A stretch of DNA of 64,000 nucleotides, from contig NZ_CP020472.1 of NCBI RefSeq assembly GCF_002075795.1, positions 3,269,001 to 3,333,000 of the forward strand. The letters run 5' to 3'. The position numbers were made by a program, and so were the translations under genes. The notes beneath the pieces were generated by a model. It was not told the DNA's origin and did not search any database. It saw only the letters and a list, made by a program, of their open reading frames with translations. Shown here one piece after another: positions 49,434 through 58,892 of this stretch. The stretch is from Shewanella japonica. GTDB taxonomy: Bacteria; Pseudomonadota; Gammaproteobacteria; Enterobacterales; Shewanellaceae. Within the stretch, counting starts at the first letter, position 1. Every line of letters begins with the position of its first letter.

Positions 49434-50951
49434 TTAAAGTTGTGACTCTATTGGCAACAATGATAAAAAATCTGCCATAAATTTACGCCAAAAACCCGCA
49501 CCAGGCTCAGCATAAATCACTTTATCATTGAGGTTATCAAGCCAGACTAAGTCACCTTCGTCAATACTGAGTTCGTAAGCTTTTTCATCTGCAGTAATGG
49601 CTATCCCATTTAATATATCTTGAGCGAATTGCGCGTTCTCGATAACTAAGCCCATTTCTGTATTAATTAAGGCCGAACGAGGGTCGAAATTAAACGAACC
49701 GACAAAAATTATCTCTTCATCTATGACAAAGGTTTTAGCATGTAAACTGGTTTTACTACTCCCTTTCCAGCTCGATTTTTTCTCAGTTGCATCGCCTCGA
49801 ACTTCATAAATTTTAACGCCACCTTCTACTAATTTTTGACGATATTGTTGATAACCAGCATGAACAGCAAGGACATCGGTCGCTGCAAGGCTATTGGTGA
49901 CAATGGTAATTTGTTTACCTTCTTTGACCGCACTAATTAGTCCATTTGTGGCTTCATCACCAGGAACAAAGTAAGGCGATACTATTAACAACTTATGCTG
50001 AGTTTGATTAAAAAAGAAAGCTAAATCATCAAGTAAAATGCCATCTTCACGGCCTTGTTCAAGCTTATTTGGCGGATCGAACACCACATGTGCTTTTCCC
50101 CAATACCAATCAAGCGTTTTATTTTTAAGCCTCTCAATCAAGCTACTGTTTTCAAGGCGTTTGACGTACTCACCTTGGGTTAATGTGGCTTCAAACTCAG
50201 CAGCCTTTACCTTTAGCATCTCAAGATCAGAATTAAGCTCATTTGCATCAGCAAGCTGCTGAATACTTTGCACCTGTTCAGAATTCCAATAGGTATCGAA
50301 CTGATTTGAGACTTCATCAACAGCTTCGCCTACAGCCAGCACATCTAAGTCACCAAACTCAACATTCTCATTGGCGGAAAAGTACTCACCACCAATATTT
50401 CGACCACCAGCAATGGTTACGAGGTTATCAATGGTCAATGATTTGTTATGCATCCGATGGTTCATGCGGCCAAAATCACTTAAGAATGCTAAACCACGAT
50501 ACTGACGTTCGTATGAGGGATTAAATAACCTAATAGAAATATTAGGGTGATTTGCAACAGCCAATAACCCATCGTCATGGTTAGCAGTCGTCAGATCATC
50601 AAGAAGGATACGAACTCGAACTCCACGCTCAGCTGCATTATATAAAAACAAGGTAAGTATTTTCCCTGTTTCATCATTTCGATAAATGTAATATTGCAGA
50701 TCAATACTCTTTTGCGCGCTATCTATCATCGCCAGCCTTGCGATAAAGGCATCAATACCATCTGATAAAGCTTTTATGCCTGTTAAGTTTGGCTTTTTCT
50801 GAGAGTTTATATAGTTAGCGAGGGATGTATCGGTAGGCGGGTTAAACTTATACTGCTTTTCAAGTGGGGCAAAATCGACCTTGGAGGCACAGCCGGACAC
50901 AATAAAAGCAAACACATAGCAAAGCAGTAATATGTATTTATTTTTAAGCAT
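49434..50951 (-). CDS. phospholipase D-like lipoprotein (cardiolipin synthase-type)
   Basis: A 505-residue protein with two HKD motifs: HNKSLTID with a following GGRNIG, and HAKTFVID with GSFNFDPRS. The N-terminus is a lipoprotein signal with lipobox VSGC, so the mature protein is a membrane-anchored lipoprotein. The domain order is that of ClsC-type phosphatidyl transferases (cardiolipin synthesis from two phospholipids). Whether it makes cardiolipin or degrades lipids is not proven. I prefer the ATG at 50951, with AGGGA upstream, over the TTG one codon before. No operon partner is evident. Confidence 0.88.
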   Translation of the reverse strand: MLKNKYILLLCYVFAFIVSGCASKVDFAPLEKQYKFNPPTDTSLANYINSQKKPNLTGIKALSDGIDAFIARLAMIDSAQKSIDLQYYIYRNDETGKILTLFLYNAAERGVRVRILLDDLTTANHDDGLLAVANHPNISIRLFNPSYERQYRGLAFLSDFGRMNHRMHNKSLTIDNLVTIAGGRNIGGEYFSANENVEFGDLDVLAVGEAVDEVSNQFDTYWNSEQVQSIQQLADANELNSDLEMLKVKAAEFEATLTQGEYVKRLENSSLIERLKNKTLDWYWGKAHVVFDPPNKLEQGREDGILLDDLAFFFNQTQHKLLIVSPYFVPGDEATNGLISAVKEGKQITIVTNSLAATDVLAVHAGYQQYRQKLVEGGVKIYEVRGDATEKKSSWKGSSKTSLHAKTFVIDEEIIFVGSFNFDPRSALINTEMGLVIENAQFAQDILNGIAITADEKAYELSIDEGDLVWLDNLNDKVIYAEPGAGFWRKFMADFLSLLPIESQL

Positions 50952-51054
50952 CAAGTTTCCCTTTCTCGATTATTTTATATTCAATTTATAACGCTTCGAA
51001 TAACAGCTGTTTATTGTTGAGGGCTATATTAACGTCAATTAGCCCTCACTTAAT

Positions 51055-51525
51055 TTAATCTTGCAGCGCGTATAGCACATCAAACACCAGTTGGTCCCAG
51101 CCTTCAGCGCTAAATGCAATATCACGAACACTGCGAACTTGGCTGACGGCATGAACTGGCGCTGCGCCATTATCCATTAAATAATATGCCATCATTATCC
51201 CAGTTCTGTCTTTACCTGAGCGACAATGGATCATCACGGCGACATTGTCAGCTTCACATTGCCTGATAAACGCTAGCGCTTTTCTCGCTTGGCTAACACA
51301 AATCGCCACATCTCCCTCTTGTGGAGGAATATTGCGTGAAAAAGGAGTACACAAATAGCGTAAACCTTGTTTCTCAATCTCATCAGTATCAACATTATCC
51401 CCGTTATTGACCGATAAAACTGCGCCCACTCCGGCGGCTTTTAATTCTGCTAAATCCCATTCATCCTTATTAGGGCCACTACGACCGGCAATCACGCCGT
51501 CAACTAACCAAAATAACTGCTTCAT
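51055..51525 (-). CDS. dual-specificity protein phosphatase
   Basis: A 156-residue phosphatase with the cysteine signature HCRSGKDRTG (C-x5-R) and an upstream general-acid region. The fold is that of small cysteine phosphatases of the DSP/tyrosine type. Possible substrates include phosphoproteins, phosphoinositide-like or other phosphorylated small molecules; the sequence does not decide. It stands alone, with about 100 bases to each neighbour. Confidence 0.87.
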   Translation of the reverse strand: MKQLFWLVDGVIAGRSGPNKDEWDLAELKAAGVGAVLSVNNGDNVDTDEIEKQGLRYLCTPFSRNIPPQEGDVAICVSQARKALAFIRQCEADNVAVMIHCRSGKDRTGIMMAYYLMDNGAAPVHAVSQVRSVRDIAFSAEGWDQLVFDVLYALQD

Positions 51526-51621
51526 ATTTAATGGTTGCTCTTATTTCATAGGTAGGATGTAAAACCCTGACAGCCTCATTGAACAGATGCATCACGCATT
51601 CTGCCCATTAAGTCGCCAGTA

Positions 51622-52941
51622 TTATTGTTTATCTTTTGCAGCTGAATGCCAAATATCAACATTCACTGGTACTTTGTTTTTTTTCTTCTTTTTGCCTGTT
51701 CCTGCAGGTTTTGCCATAGGCTTAGTAACGTCTTCATCTTCAGGCGCCTCTTCGTCAGGTTCAAATCCAACAAAGGTTTCACGTTCTAAACGAATTTTGT
51801 TTTTCTTTTCAATCACACTAAAGTGATGGAAGTCAGCGTGTGCAATTAACGAAATGGCCAAGCCGACTTCACCTGCACGACCACTTCGACCAATGCGATG
51901 CATGTAATCAGCAGGGCTTCGAGGTAAATCAAAATTAATGACCACTGGAAGTTTTTCGATATCGAGTCCACGAGCGGCAATATCGGTGGCAATTAACACT
52001 TCAATATCGCCCACTTTAAACCCATCAAGAACTCGATTACGTGCACCTTGGCCTTTATCCCCGTGGAACACTTCTGCTGTAATCCCCCGCTTAGAGAGTT
52101 TTTCAGCTAAGTGTTTACAACTGTTTTTAGCATTGACGAAAATCAGTGCTTGGCGCCATTGATTTTGTTTAATCAATTCTGCCAGTAATGCGGTTTTCTT
52201 TTCACGGTTTACGGCAAAAACACGCTGAACTAACGTGCTTGCGTCGGCGCTTTGTAATTGAATTTCTACTGGCGTGGTGAGCAAGCTATCTGTAAGGGTG
52301 CGCACTTCTTCAGGGAACGTTGCCGAAAACAATAACGTTTGTTTTTTATGAGGCATTAAGGCTAACAGAGCGGCTAACTCTTCAGTAAAGCCTAGACTCA
52401 GCATTCTATCTGCTTCATCAAGCACTAAGGTATCAACGTTATCGAGCTTGATAGCATTACTAGAAATCAAATCTAGCAATCGCCCTGGTGTTGCAACTAA
52501 TACATCAGTGCCGCCACGCAATGACAGCATTTGAGTATTGGCTGATACGCCACCAAAAACTGCGGTTGATTTAATAGCACCATTAAAATACACAGCATAA
52601 GATTTAACGCTATCAGCGACTTGCTTAGCAAGCTCACGAGTAGGAACTAGTACTAATGCAGAAACAAAGTTGCCTTTGTCTTTTTTCGCCGTTTGTTGTG
52701 CTTGATGAATTTTTTGCAGAATGGGTAATACAAATGTGGCCGTTTTACCTGAGCCAGTGTTGGCACCCGCTAATAAATCTTTTCCTGCAATCACACTTGG
52801 AATAGCTTGCGCCTGGATCGGTGTTGGCGTTTTATATTCCATTTCCTTTAGACGATTGGTAATGGGTGCAATTAGGCCAAGTTCGGCAAAGTTGGCTGCA
52901 CTGTTGTGTGAAGCTTCAGGAGAATGATTAGCTGATGTCAT
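51622..52941 (-). CDS. DEAD-box RNA helicase (RhlE-like)
   Basis: A 439-residue ATP-dependent RNA helicase. The Q motif (TPTPIQAQAIP), motif I ANTGSGKT, motif II VLDEADRM, motif III FSATFP and motif VI YMHRIGRSGRAG are all present in order. The C-terminal ~60 residues form a basic tail with KKKKKNK. Domain layout and length resemble RhlE or SrmB, which help ribosome assembly and mRNA decay, often in the cold. It stands alone; the assignment within the family is tentative. Confidence 0.93.
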   Translation of the reverse strand: MTSANHSPEASHNSAANFAELGLIAPITNRLKEMEYKTPTPIQAQAIPSVIAGKDLLAGANTGSGKTATFVLPILQKIHQAQQTAKKDKGNFVSALVLVPTRELAKQVADSVKSYAVYFNGAIKSTAVFGGVSANTQMLSLRGGTDVLVATPGRLLDLISSNAIKLDNVDTLVLDEADRMLSLGFTEELAALLALMPHKKQTLLFSATFPEEVRTLTDSLLTTPVEIQLQSADASTLVQRVFAVNREKKTALLAELIKQNQWRQALIFVNAKNSCKHLAEKLSKRGITAEVFHGDKGQGARNRVLDGFKVGDIEVLIATDIAARGLDIEKLPVVINFDLPRSPADYMHRIGRSGRAGEVGLAISLIAHADFHHFSVIEKKNKIRLERETFVGFEPDEEAPEDEDVTKPMAKPAGTGKKKKKNKVPVNVDIWHSAAKDKQ

Positions 52942-53242
52942 TAAATTAGGGTGCTCAAATATAAATATAAATCGAATAAAACAGTAAGGTTTATTTTAGC
53001 TTATTTGAGCCGGTTAAGTTAGCGATATTGCGCAACCTATGAGTAATTAATAACCTTAATCGGTATTAGAGAAAGGTATTTCCCATCAAAAAGCCGAACA
53101 CCCAATTTAAACTCATATGCAAACAGTCTTGAGCGATAGCAGTGTACCAGTATCATCGGTGGTCAAATAAGCGGTTAAACGGCCACCAGTTTATCATTCG
53201 AAAAGTTTGACTGAATACCAATAGTTTAGCTCTAATTGAGAG
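52942..53242. other. intergenic region between ogt and the DEAD helicase
   Basis: About 300 bases. A weak hairpin (GGTGGTC / GGCCACC) near 53159-53188 and an 8-base inverted repeat (TTAGCTCT / AGAGCTAA) at 53226-53246 that overlaps the ogt stop are seen, both without a T run. The helicase promoter should lie at the left end. No gene is supported. Confidence 0.35.
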
Positions 53243-53767
53243 CTAACGACTTTCAAGATTTAATAAAAATTGTTTCATCTCAAGTCCATAAGCATAACCA
53301 GTTAAGGTACCATTCTTACCGATAACTCGATGACAAGGCACGATAATAGCTATTGGGTTGGCCCCATTTGCAGCGCCAACAGCACGCACCGCTCTAGGGC
53401 GCTCAATTTTATTGGCAATATCACCATAACTGCAGACTTTGCCAAATGGTAAATCAACTAGCGCTTGCCAAACCTGTTGTTGAAACTCTGTCCCCTTGGC
53501 AGCAAGTGGCACATCAAAGTGAACTCTTTGGCCTGAAAAATACTCTTCGAGCTCGTGAATAGCTTGTTCAATCCATTGTTTAGCTTGGCTAATGTCTGCG
53601 CCAGTCGCTGCTTTTATTTCAGAGGAAAATGAATAATTTGCGGCAGATGAGTCTTTATCAATCACTTGCAAATGCGTTAAACCTGCCACTGAAGCTTGCA
53701 GCTTTAAATCGCCAACAGGACTTTTAAAAATAGATTGATGCAAAGGGGGTAACATATTAATTTTCAT
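53243..53767 (-). CDS. ogt: methylated-DNA-[protein]-cysteine S-methyltransferase
   Basis: A 174-residue suicide repair enzyme that moves methyl groups from O6-methylguanine to its own cysteine. The acceptor site is IVPCHRVIG near residue 142, and the DNA-binding helix and arginine finger segment (RPRAVRAVGAANG) lie before it. The gene overlaps the ada/alkA fusion by 11 bases, so both are co-expressed as a unit against alkylation damage. The product corresponds to Ogt or the C-terminal half of E. coli Ada, which is separate here. Confidence 0.93.
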   Translation of the reverse strand: MKINMLPPLHQSIFKSPVGDLKLQASVAGLTHLQVIDKDSSAANYSFSSEIKAATGADISQAKQWIEQAIHELEEYFSGQRVHFDVPLAAKGTEFQQQVWQALVDLPFGKVCSYGDIANKIERPRAVRAVGAANGANPIAIIVPCHRVIGKNGTLTGYAYGLEMKQFLLNLESR

Positions 53768-55391
53768 TTTGGCTCCACAATTGAAACGTGAGATAACTGC
53801 CCCATGGGCTAACTTGCTTAGCGAGGTTATTAACGAATGTTTGATACAACCTAGGGGTAAACTCAGCCTTATTTGCTATCGCAAACGGGTTGTTATCAGG
53901 CAAGTCACTTAAGGCAAGCAAGAGGGCTTTAATTCGATTTTTAATCACTAAGTCTCCGCCCAAAAACACATCAGGGTTACTCTCTCCTCGCATTTGAGCA
54001 TAAGCAATAGTCCAAGGACCTATGCCTTTTATATCTATCCATTTACTAGGGCAAGCAAATGGATTTTTAGCAACAAAGTCACCAAGGCCATTTAGCGCAC
54101 GTTTTCGAGATTCAGGCATTTTAAATTCATCTAAACTCGCTGCAGCGATGGACTCAGCGCTAGGAAAAAACTGCACATCCCTACCTCCAACTCGCTTAAC
54201 GGCACCATAATTTTTAACGAGTATATTGAGAAGTTTACTGGCTTGAATCACACTAACTTGCTGGCCAAGTACTGCGCGACACCCCGCCTCAAATACTGAA
54301 GCAGTACCTGGAATTCTCAAGCCTTGTTTCACCTTCATCCCTAAGTTCTGCAGCGGCTCAAATGATTGTTCAATCACGTCCATATCCGCGTCTAAATCTA
54401 GTCGCTGCCTGATAAATCGCACGGTTTGATGTAAATACCGGATATGTTCAGTCTGTTCAAATTCAACTGTTAACGCTAATTGATTCTTGCCTTTGACAGG
54501 AACAACTTCATAGACACCTGTCACTGTTTGCTCATTGAATGAAAAAGCAAAACTTCTCCCATAAGCATAAGTTGTTTCATTCAGCCACTCCATACCATCT
54601 ACTGCACGCAATTGATAAAACGACCAAATATCCTGCCATGAATACGGTGGCCGATAATCCAACAATAACTTAATACCTTGCGAGTTGGTTTCTGCAGACT
54701 TGTTTACTTTTTGGGTTTTGCGCAGCTGTGTTGGCGTCAGTAGTAGTTGTGATTTAAACACCTCATTAAAGCGTCTTATGCTATTGAAACCTGCCGCCAT
54801 TGCGACGTCCGTTATCGATAAACTGGTTTGATGTAGTAATTGTTTCGCAAACATCAATTGCCTGTATAAGGCATATTTTTTAGGTGAAGTCCCGAGTTGT
54901 TGATTAAATAAACGTGACAAATAACGGGAGCTTATCCCTAATCTTGCTGATAATTCCGTTAAAGACTGCGCATTCTCACCAGAAAGGCTGCCACCTTCGA
55001 TTAACGAAATAGCTCGCTGCAAACTAGTGCTTGAACCCTGCCATGCATTAGATTCTGGAGCACTGTCAGGTCGGCAGCGTAAACAAGGCCTCAGCCCAGC
55101 TTGAGAAGCCTTTATCGCCGAATCGAAATACACCACATTTTGCTCTTTAGGAGGAGAAGCAGGACAAATCGAACGGCAATAAATTCCTGTCGTTTTTACG
55201 CCAATGAAAAAGCGACCATCAAAGCGTGCGTCACGACTTAACCTCGCCTGTCTGCAAACATCATTCGGCAAATAACATGCAATTGAAGGTTCTAGCACCG
55301 GTTCGAGCTCGTTATCTGGATGTGGCTGGTTGTGTGTACTAGTCATCATATATCGATAAGTCAGTGATGGAGATAACGTCACTTTACCCAA
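53757..55391 (-). CDS. Ada-type regulator fused to AlkA DNA-3-methyladenine glycosylase
   Basis: A 544-residue fusion. The first part (about 35-115) is the Ada zinc/phosphotriester domain with YCRSIC and CLRC as the four cysteines, one of which should accept methyl groups. An AraC-type helix-turn-helix follows (about 125-225), then the AlkA part with its N-terminal domain and a HhH-GPD region (DIKGIGPWTIAYAQM), the catalytic Asp being in LGGDLVI. It senses alkylation, activates repair genes and excises alkylated bases. The TTG at 55391 has AAGG six bases upstream; the ATG at 55349 is an alternative without a ribosome site. Overlaps ogt. Confidence 0.9.
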   Translation of the reverse strand: MGKVTLSPSLTYRYMMTSTHNQPHPDNELEPVLEPSIACYLPNDVCRQARLSRDARFDGRFFIGVKTTGIYCRSICPASPPKEQNVVYFDSAIKASQAGLRPCLRCRPDSAPESNAWQGSSTSLQRAISLIEGGSLSGENAQSLTELSARLGISSRYLSRLFNQQLGTSPKKYALYRQLMFAKQLLHQTSLSITDVAMAAGFNSIRRFNEVFKSQLLLTPTQLRKTQKVNKSAETNSQGIKLLLDYRPPYSWQDIWSFYQLRAVDGMEWLNETTYAYGRSFAFSFNEQTVTGVYEVVPVKGKNQLALTVEFEQTEHIRYLHQTVRFIRQRLDLDADMDVIEQSFEPLQNLGMKVKQGLRIPGTASVFEAGCRAVLGQQVSVIQASKLLNILVKNYGAVKRVGGRDVQFFPSAESIAAASLDEFKMPESRKRALNGLGDFVAKNPFACPSKWIDIKGIGPWTIAYAQMRGESNPDVFLGGDLVIKNRIKALLLALSDLPDNNPFAIANKAEFTPRLYQTFVNNLAKQVSPWGSYLTFQLWSQNEN

Positions 55392-55525
55392 TGTTTACCT
55401 TCACAACTAGCGGAAAACGGAACTGAATGCTGATTAACTTCGCACAAGGATTGTCACAATCTATTCAACACTTGCATCATAAGTTACGGTATCCTAGCAA
55501 TAACTAATATTCATTCGAGTTGTTG

Positions 55526-57355
55526 ATGTTTAAATTTTTTGAATCTTTAACGAACCCTTTGCCTCAAGAAGAGCCCACTAAGGCACCTAAAGGCGTGTAC
55601 GCGTTTTGTCGCCATTACACCCGAGGGTTTGAAAAACACCTGATTATTATGTCGATGTTGACTGCCACACTCGCCATTTTAGAAGTCTCGCTATTCGGGT
55701 TTATGGGTAAGTTAGTCGACTGGTTAGTCACTAAAAACCCTGAAACCCTATGGCAAGATGAAGGTAACACGTTAATTGGCATGTCTGTCATTGTGCTGGT
55801 AGTGATCCCGCTACTCGTATGGTTACACGCCTCTATCGTGCATCAAACTCTATTAGGCAATTATCCGATGGCAATACGCTGGCAAGCACATCGATATCTG
55901 CTTAAGCAAAGTATTTCATTTTACCAAGATGACTTTGCAGGTCGTATTGCCACTAAAGTCATGCAAACTTCTCTCGCAGTTCGTGAAACAGTGATGAAAT
56001 TACTTGATGTATTGATGTACATCTTGATTTATTTCACCTCTATGCTGGTTATGATAGCCAGTGCTGATGTCCGTCTAATGTTGCCTATGCTTTTATGGTT
56101 ATTTGCTTACATCGCCATCCAATGGAAGTTAGTACCAAAATTAAAAGCAATTTCAGCCAAGCAAGCTGATGCTCGCTCGACAATGACTGGCCGTATTGTT
56201 GACAGCTATACCAACATTTCGACTGTAAAATTATTCTCTCATACGAAACAAGAAGCCGATTATGCTCAAGACAGTATGATGGGCTTTTTGCACACCGTTT
56301 ATGGTCAAATGCGCCTTGTCACGATTATTAATGTGCTGGTGCAAGGGATTAATTACTTACTGGCGTTTACCATTGCTGCTGTTTCGATTTGGCTTTGGGC
56401 TGATGATGCTATTACCGTTGGTGCTATCGCTATTGCGGTAAGTTTAGCATTACGGTTAAACGGGATGTCACAGTGGATCATGTGGGAAATCAGCTCACTT
56501 TTTGAAAACATCGGTACTGTCACTGACGGAATGAACACCTTATCTAAGCCTATTGAAATTGAAGATAAGCCTGATGCCAAAGATATTTGTGTCGACAACG
56601 GCAAAATTGACTTCAATGATGTTAGCTTTAACTATGGTGAAGACTCTGGGGTGATTAACGATTTAAATCTCAATATCAAAGCGGGTGAAAAAGTCGGCTT
56701 AGTTGGCCGTTCTGGTGCCGGTAAGTCAACATTAGTTAACTTACTCATGCGATTTCATGATGTCGAAAAAGGCCATGTTGCCATCGATGACCAAAAAATT
56801 ACTGATGTTACCCAAGACTCATTACGTTCAATGATAGGGATGGTCACTCAAGACACCTCTTTACTCCATCGTTCGATTAGGGAAAATATACTCTACGGCG
56901 ATCCAACTGCAACTGAAGCACAGCTAGAAGCTGCGATTTCGCAAGCACAGGCTACTGACTTTATTAAGGATTTATCAGATCCATTTGGTAATACCGGCTT
57001 AGATGCACAAGTGGGTGAGCGTGGTGTGAAATTGTCTGGTGGTCAGCGTCAACGTATCGCTATAGCCCGTGTTCTACTTAAAAATGCGCCGATCCTTTTA
57101 CTTGATGAAGCGACATCGGCATTAGATTCAGAGGTTGAAGCTGCGATTCAAGAAAGTTTGTATGAGTTGATGCAAGGTAAAACGGTAATTGCTATTGCTC
57201 ATCGCTTATCAACTATCGCTGCAATGGACAGATTGATCGTATTAGACAAAGGCAAAATAGTTGAGCAAGGTACGCATCAAGAATTAATTAAATCGGGTGG
57301 GATCTACGCACAGCTTTGGGCACATCAAACAGGTGGGTTCTTAGGGATCGATTAA
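55526..57355 (+). CDS. ABC transporter ATP-binding protein/permease (MsbA-like exporter)
   Basis: A 609-residue half-transporter. About six helices in the first ~330 residues form the ABC export domain, followed by a nucleotide-binding domain with Walker A GRSGAGKST, signature LSGGQRQR and Walker B ILLLDEATSALD. It should work as a homodimer exporting lipids, drugs or peptides; the substrate is unknown. I start at the ATG at 55526; two in-frame TTG codons precede it directly. Divergent from the ada/alkA-ogt pair. A terminator follows. Confidence 0.92.
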   Translation: MFKFFESLTNPLPQEEPTKAPKGVYAFCRHYTRGFEKHLIIMSMLTATLAILEVSLFGFMGKLVDWLVTKNPETLWQDEGNTLIGMSVIVLVVIPLLVWLHASIVHQTLLGNYPMAIRWQAHRYLLKQSISFYQDDFAGRIATKVMQTSLAVRETVMKLLDVLMYILIYFTSMLVMIASADVRLMLPMLLWLFAYIAIQWKLVPKLKAISAKQADARSTMTGRIVDSYTNISTVKLFSHTKQEADYAQDSMMGFLHTVYGQMRLVTIINVLVQGINYLLAFTIAAVSIWLWADDAITVGAIAIAVSLALRLNGMSQWIMWEISSLFENIGTVTDGMNTLSKPIEIEDKPDAKDICVDNGKIDFNDVSFNYGEDSGVINDLNLNIKAGEKVGLVGRSGAGKSTLVNLLMRFHDVEKGHVAIDDQKITDVTQDSLRSMIGMVTQDTSLLHRSIRENILYGDPTATEAQLEAAISQAQATDFIKDLSDPFGNTGLDAQVGERGVKLSGGQRQRIAIARVLLKNAPILLLDEATSALDSEVEAAIQESLYELMQGKTVIAIAHRLSTIAAMDRLIVLDKGKIVEQGTHQELIKSGGIYAQLWAHQTGGFLGID

Positions 57356-57379
57356 GCTTAAATTGAGTTTATAAAGTAC

Positions 57380-57413
57380 AAAGCCGTTCAATGTAATCAC
57401 TGAGCGGCTTTTT
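57380..57413 (+). terminator. terminator of the ABC transporter gene
   Basis: AAGCCGTTCA pairs with TGAGCGGCTT (one G-T pair) around a ten-base loop, followed by T5; about 25 bases after the stop. Confidence 0.82.
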
Positions 57414-57627
57414 ATGGCTCAACAATATGCAGAGTGGATATAGACTAGCTTTCTCGTTAAATACTCTGGTTTATTAAGATTTGCACATGCTTTGCAAAAA
57501 ACGAGTAATAGGCTTTGAAAACAAAAAGTGTGAACACAATTAAATTGAATAGAACATCAAACAGAAAACAATGAACTGTTGGTGTTTAAATCAAACTTGA
57601 GAATTTAATGAGGTAAAGCAGATGAAA

Positions 57628-57703
57628 TGGTGGTCGATACTGGGCTCGAACCAGTGACCCCCTCCTTGTAAGGGAGGTGCTCTCCCAGCTGAGCTAATCG
57701 ACC
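57628..57703 (-). tRNA. tRNA-Val (TAC), copy 7 in transcription order
   Basis: 76 bases, cloverleaf with anticodon TAC in loop CTTACAA, encoded 3' CCA. Identical to the six other copies. Confidence 0.97.
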
Positions 57704-57740
57704 TGGGATTTCATAATGTTTTAATTCTTTACAAAAAGAA

Positions 57741-57816
57741 TGGTGGTCGATACTGGGCTCGAACCAGTGACCCCCTCCTTGTAAGGGAGGTGCTCTCCCA
57801 GCTGAGCTAATCGACC
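57741..57816 (-). tRNA. tRNA-Val (TAC), copy 6
   Basis: 76 bases, same sequence as the other copies, anticodon TAC, encoded CCA. Confidence 0.97.
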
Positions 57817-57853
57817 TGGGATTTCGTAATGTTTTAATTCTTTACAAAAAGAA

Positions 57854-57929
57854 TGGTGGTCGATACTGGGCTCGAACCAGTGACCCCCTCCTTGTAAGGG
57901 AGGTGCTCTCCCAGCTGAGCTAATCGACC
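57854..57929 (-). tRNA. tRNA-Val (TAC), copy 5
   Basis: 76 bases, same sequence as the other copies, anticodon TAC, encoded CCA. Confidence 0.97.
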
Positions 57930-57966
57930 TGGGATTTCGTAATGTTTTAATTCTTTACAAAAAGAA

Positions 57967-58042
57967 TGGTGGTCGATACTGGGCTCGAACCAGTGACCCC
58001 CTCCTTGTAAGGGAGGTGCTCTCCCAGCTGAGCTAATCGACC
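57967..58042 (-). tRNA. tRNA-Val (TAC), copy 4
   Basis: 76 bases, same sequence as the other copies, anticodon TAC, encoded CCA. Confidence 0.97.
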
Positions 58043-58079
58043 TGGGATTTCGTAATGTTTTAATTCTTTACAAAAAGAA

Positions 58080-58155
58080 TGGTGGTCGATACTGGGCTCG
58101 AACCAGTGACCCCCTCCTTGTAAGGGAGGTGCTCTCCCAGCTGAGCTAATCGACC
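58080..58155 (-). tRNA. tRNA-Val (TAC), copy 3
   Basis: 76 bases, same sequence as the other copies, anticodon TAC, encoded CCA. Confidence 0.97.
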
Positions 58156-58192
58156 TGGGATTTCGTAATGTTTTAATTCTTTACAAAAAGAA

Positions 58193-58268
58193 TGGTGGTC
58201 GATACTGGGCTCGAACCAGTGACCCCCTCCTTGTAAGGGAGGTGCTCTCCCAGCTGAGCTAATCGACC
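58193..58268 (-). tRNA. tRNA-Val (TAC), copy 2
   Basis: 76 bases, same sequence as the other copies, anticodon TAC, encoded CCA. Its leading spacer differs slightly from the others. Confidence 0.97.
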
Positions 58269-58304
58269 TGGGATTTACACAATGATTTAATTCTTAAAAA
58301 AGAA

Positions 58305-58380
58305 TGGTGGTCGATACTGGGCTCGAACCAGTGACCCCCTCCTTGTAAGGGAGGTGCTCTCCCAGCTGAGCTAATCGACC
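58305..58380 (-). tRNA. tRNA-Val (TAC), copy 1, promoter-proximal
   Basis: 76 bases, first of the array; the promoter at 58398-58425 lies directly upstream. Anticodon TAC, encoded CCA. Confidence 0.97.
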
Positions 58381-58397
58381 TCGCTGTGTGGGGCCGT

Positions 58398-58425
58398 ATT
58401 ATAGGGAGCAACAAAATACTGTCAA
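58398..58425 (-). promoter_or_regulatory. consensus sigma-70 promoter of the tRNA-Val array
   Basis: Read on the minus strand: TTGACA (58425-58420), a 16-base spacer and TATAAT (58403-58398), both hexamers perfect. The following bases are GC-rich (ACGGCCCC), a discriminator type typical of stringently controlled stable-RNA promoters. Confidence 0.93.
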
Positions 58426-58892
58426 CGACTTTTTCACGAAACAAAGCTTAGCAGCGCTAAAAACGTGCACACTGCTGAATTGTTAAACGCTTTAAACCCA
58501 TTACAGACATGAACACTTAACCTTTTGATGCATTATTAAGCAAGTGCTTAGGGTCATAAGCTTTCATGTCTTTTCTTTTTCTTACTTTCGTCATTAACCT
58601 TGTATCAAGAATTTAAGCTTTAGCATTAATTTTAATCGCCGAACTTTATCCAGATTAAATCTATCTTGTGCAATCAAGAACTCATTCAGTAATTAGTAAG
58701 CTTCAAGCAGCAAGACATTCGCTTGTTAGCTATAGTTTTTCTTCACAAGAACAATATCACTTAAGTAAAGCGACCCAGCTTATATAATCAAAAGTGAAAC
58801 TCGCATAATAAGGTAGTTTAGGTATAGAATATCGGCCACTTTATTATATCTGTCTTTATATAGACGTTTTTGAAATAGGTTAGTGTCCCATT
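58426..58892. other. intergenic region between tRNA-Val promoter and gltX
   Basis: About 470 A+T-rich bases that should hold the gltX promoter and leader. I see no strong hairpin, open frame or tRNA. No clear ribosome site stands before the gltX ATG. Confidence 0.4.

Larger units (their letters stand above)
57628..58380 (-). repeat. tandem array of seven identical tRNA-Val(TAC) units
   Basis: Seven tRNA-Val genes lie in direct repeats on the minus strand. The period is 113 bases in five steps and 112 in the last, with a nearly constant 37-base spacer (TGGGATTTCGTAATG... type). Near identity of genes and spacers points to recent amplification or gene conversion. A single strong promoter lies upstream at 58398-58425, so one transcript of all seven is likely. 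Confidence 0.95.

Noticed and set aside
58259..58444. Short protein frame across the tRNA-Val promoter and first gene
   Set aside because: It overlaps a tRNA and its promoter and has no ribosome site.
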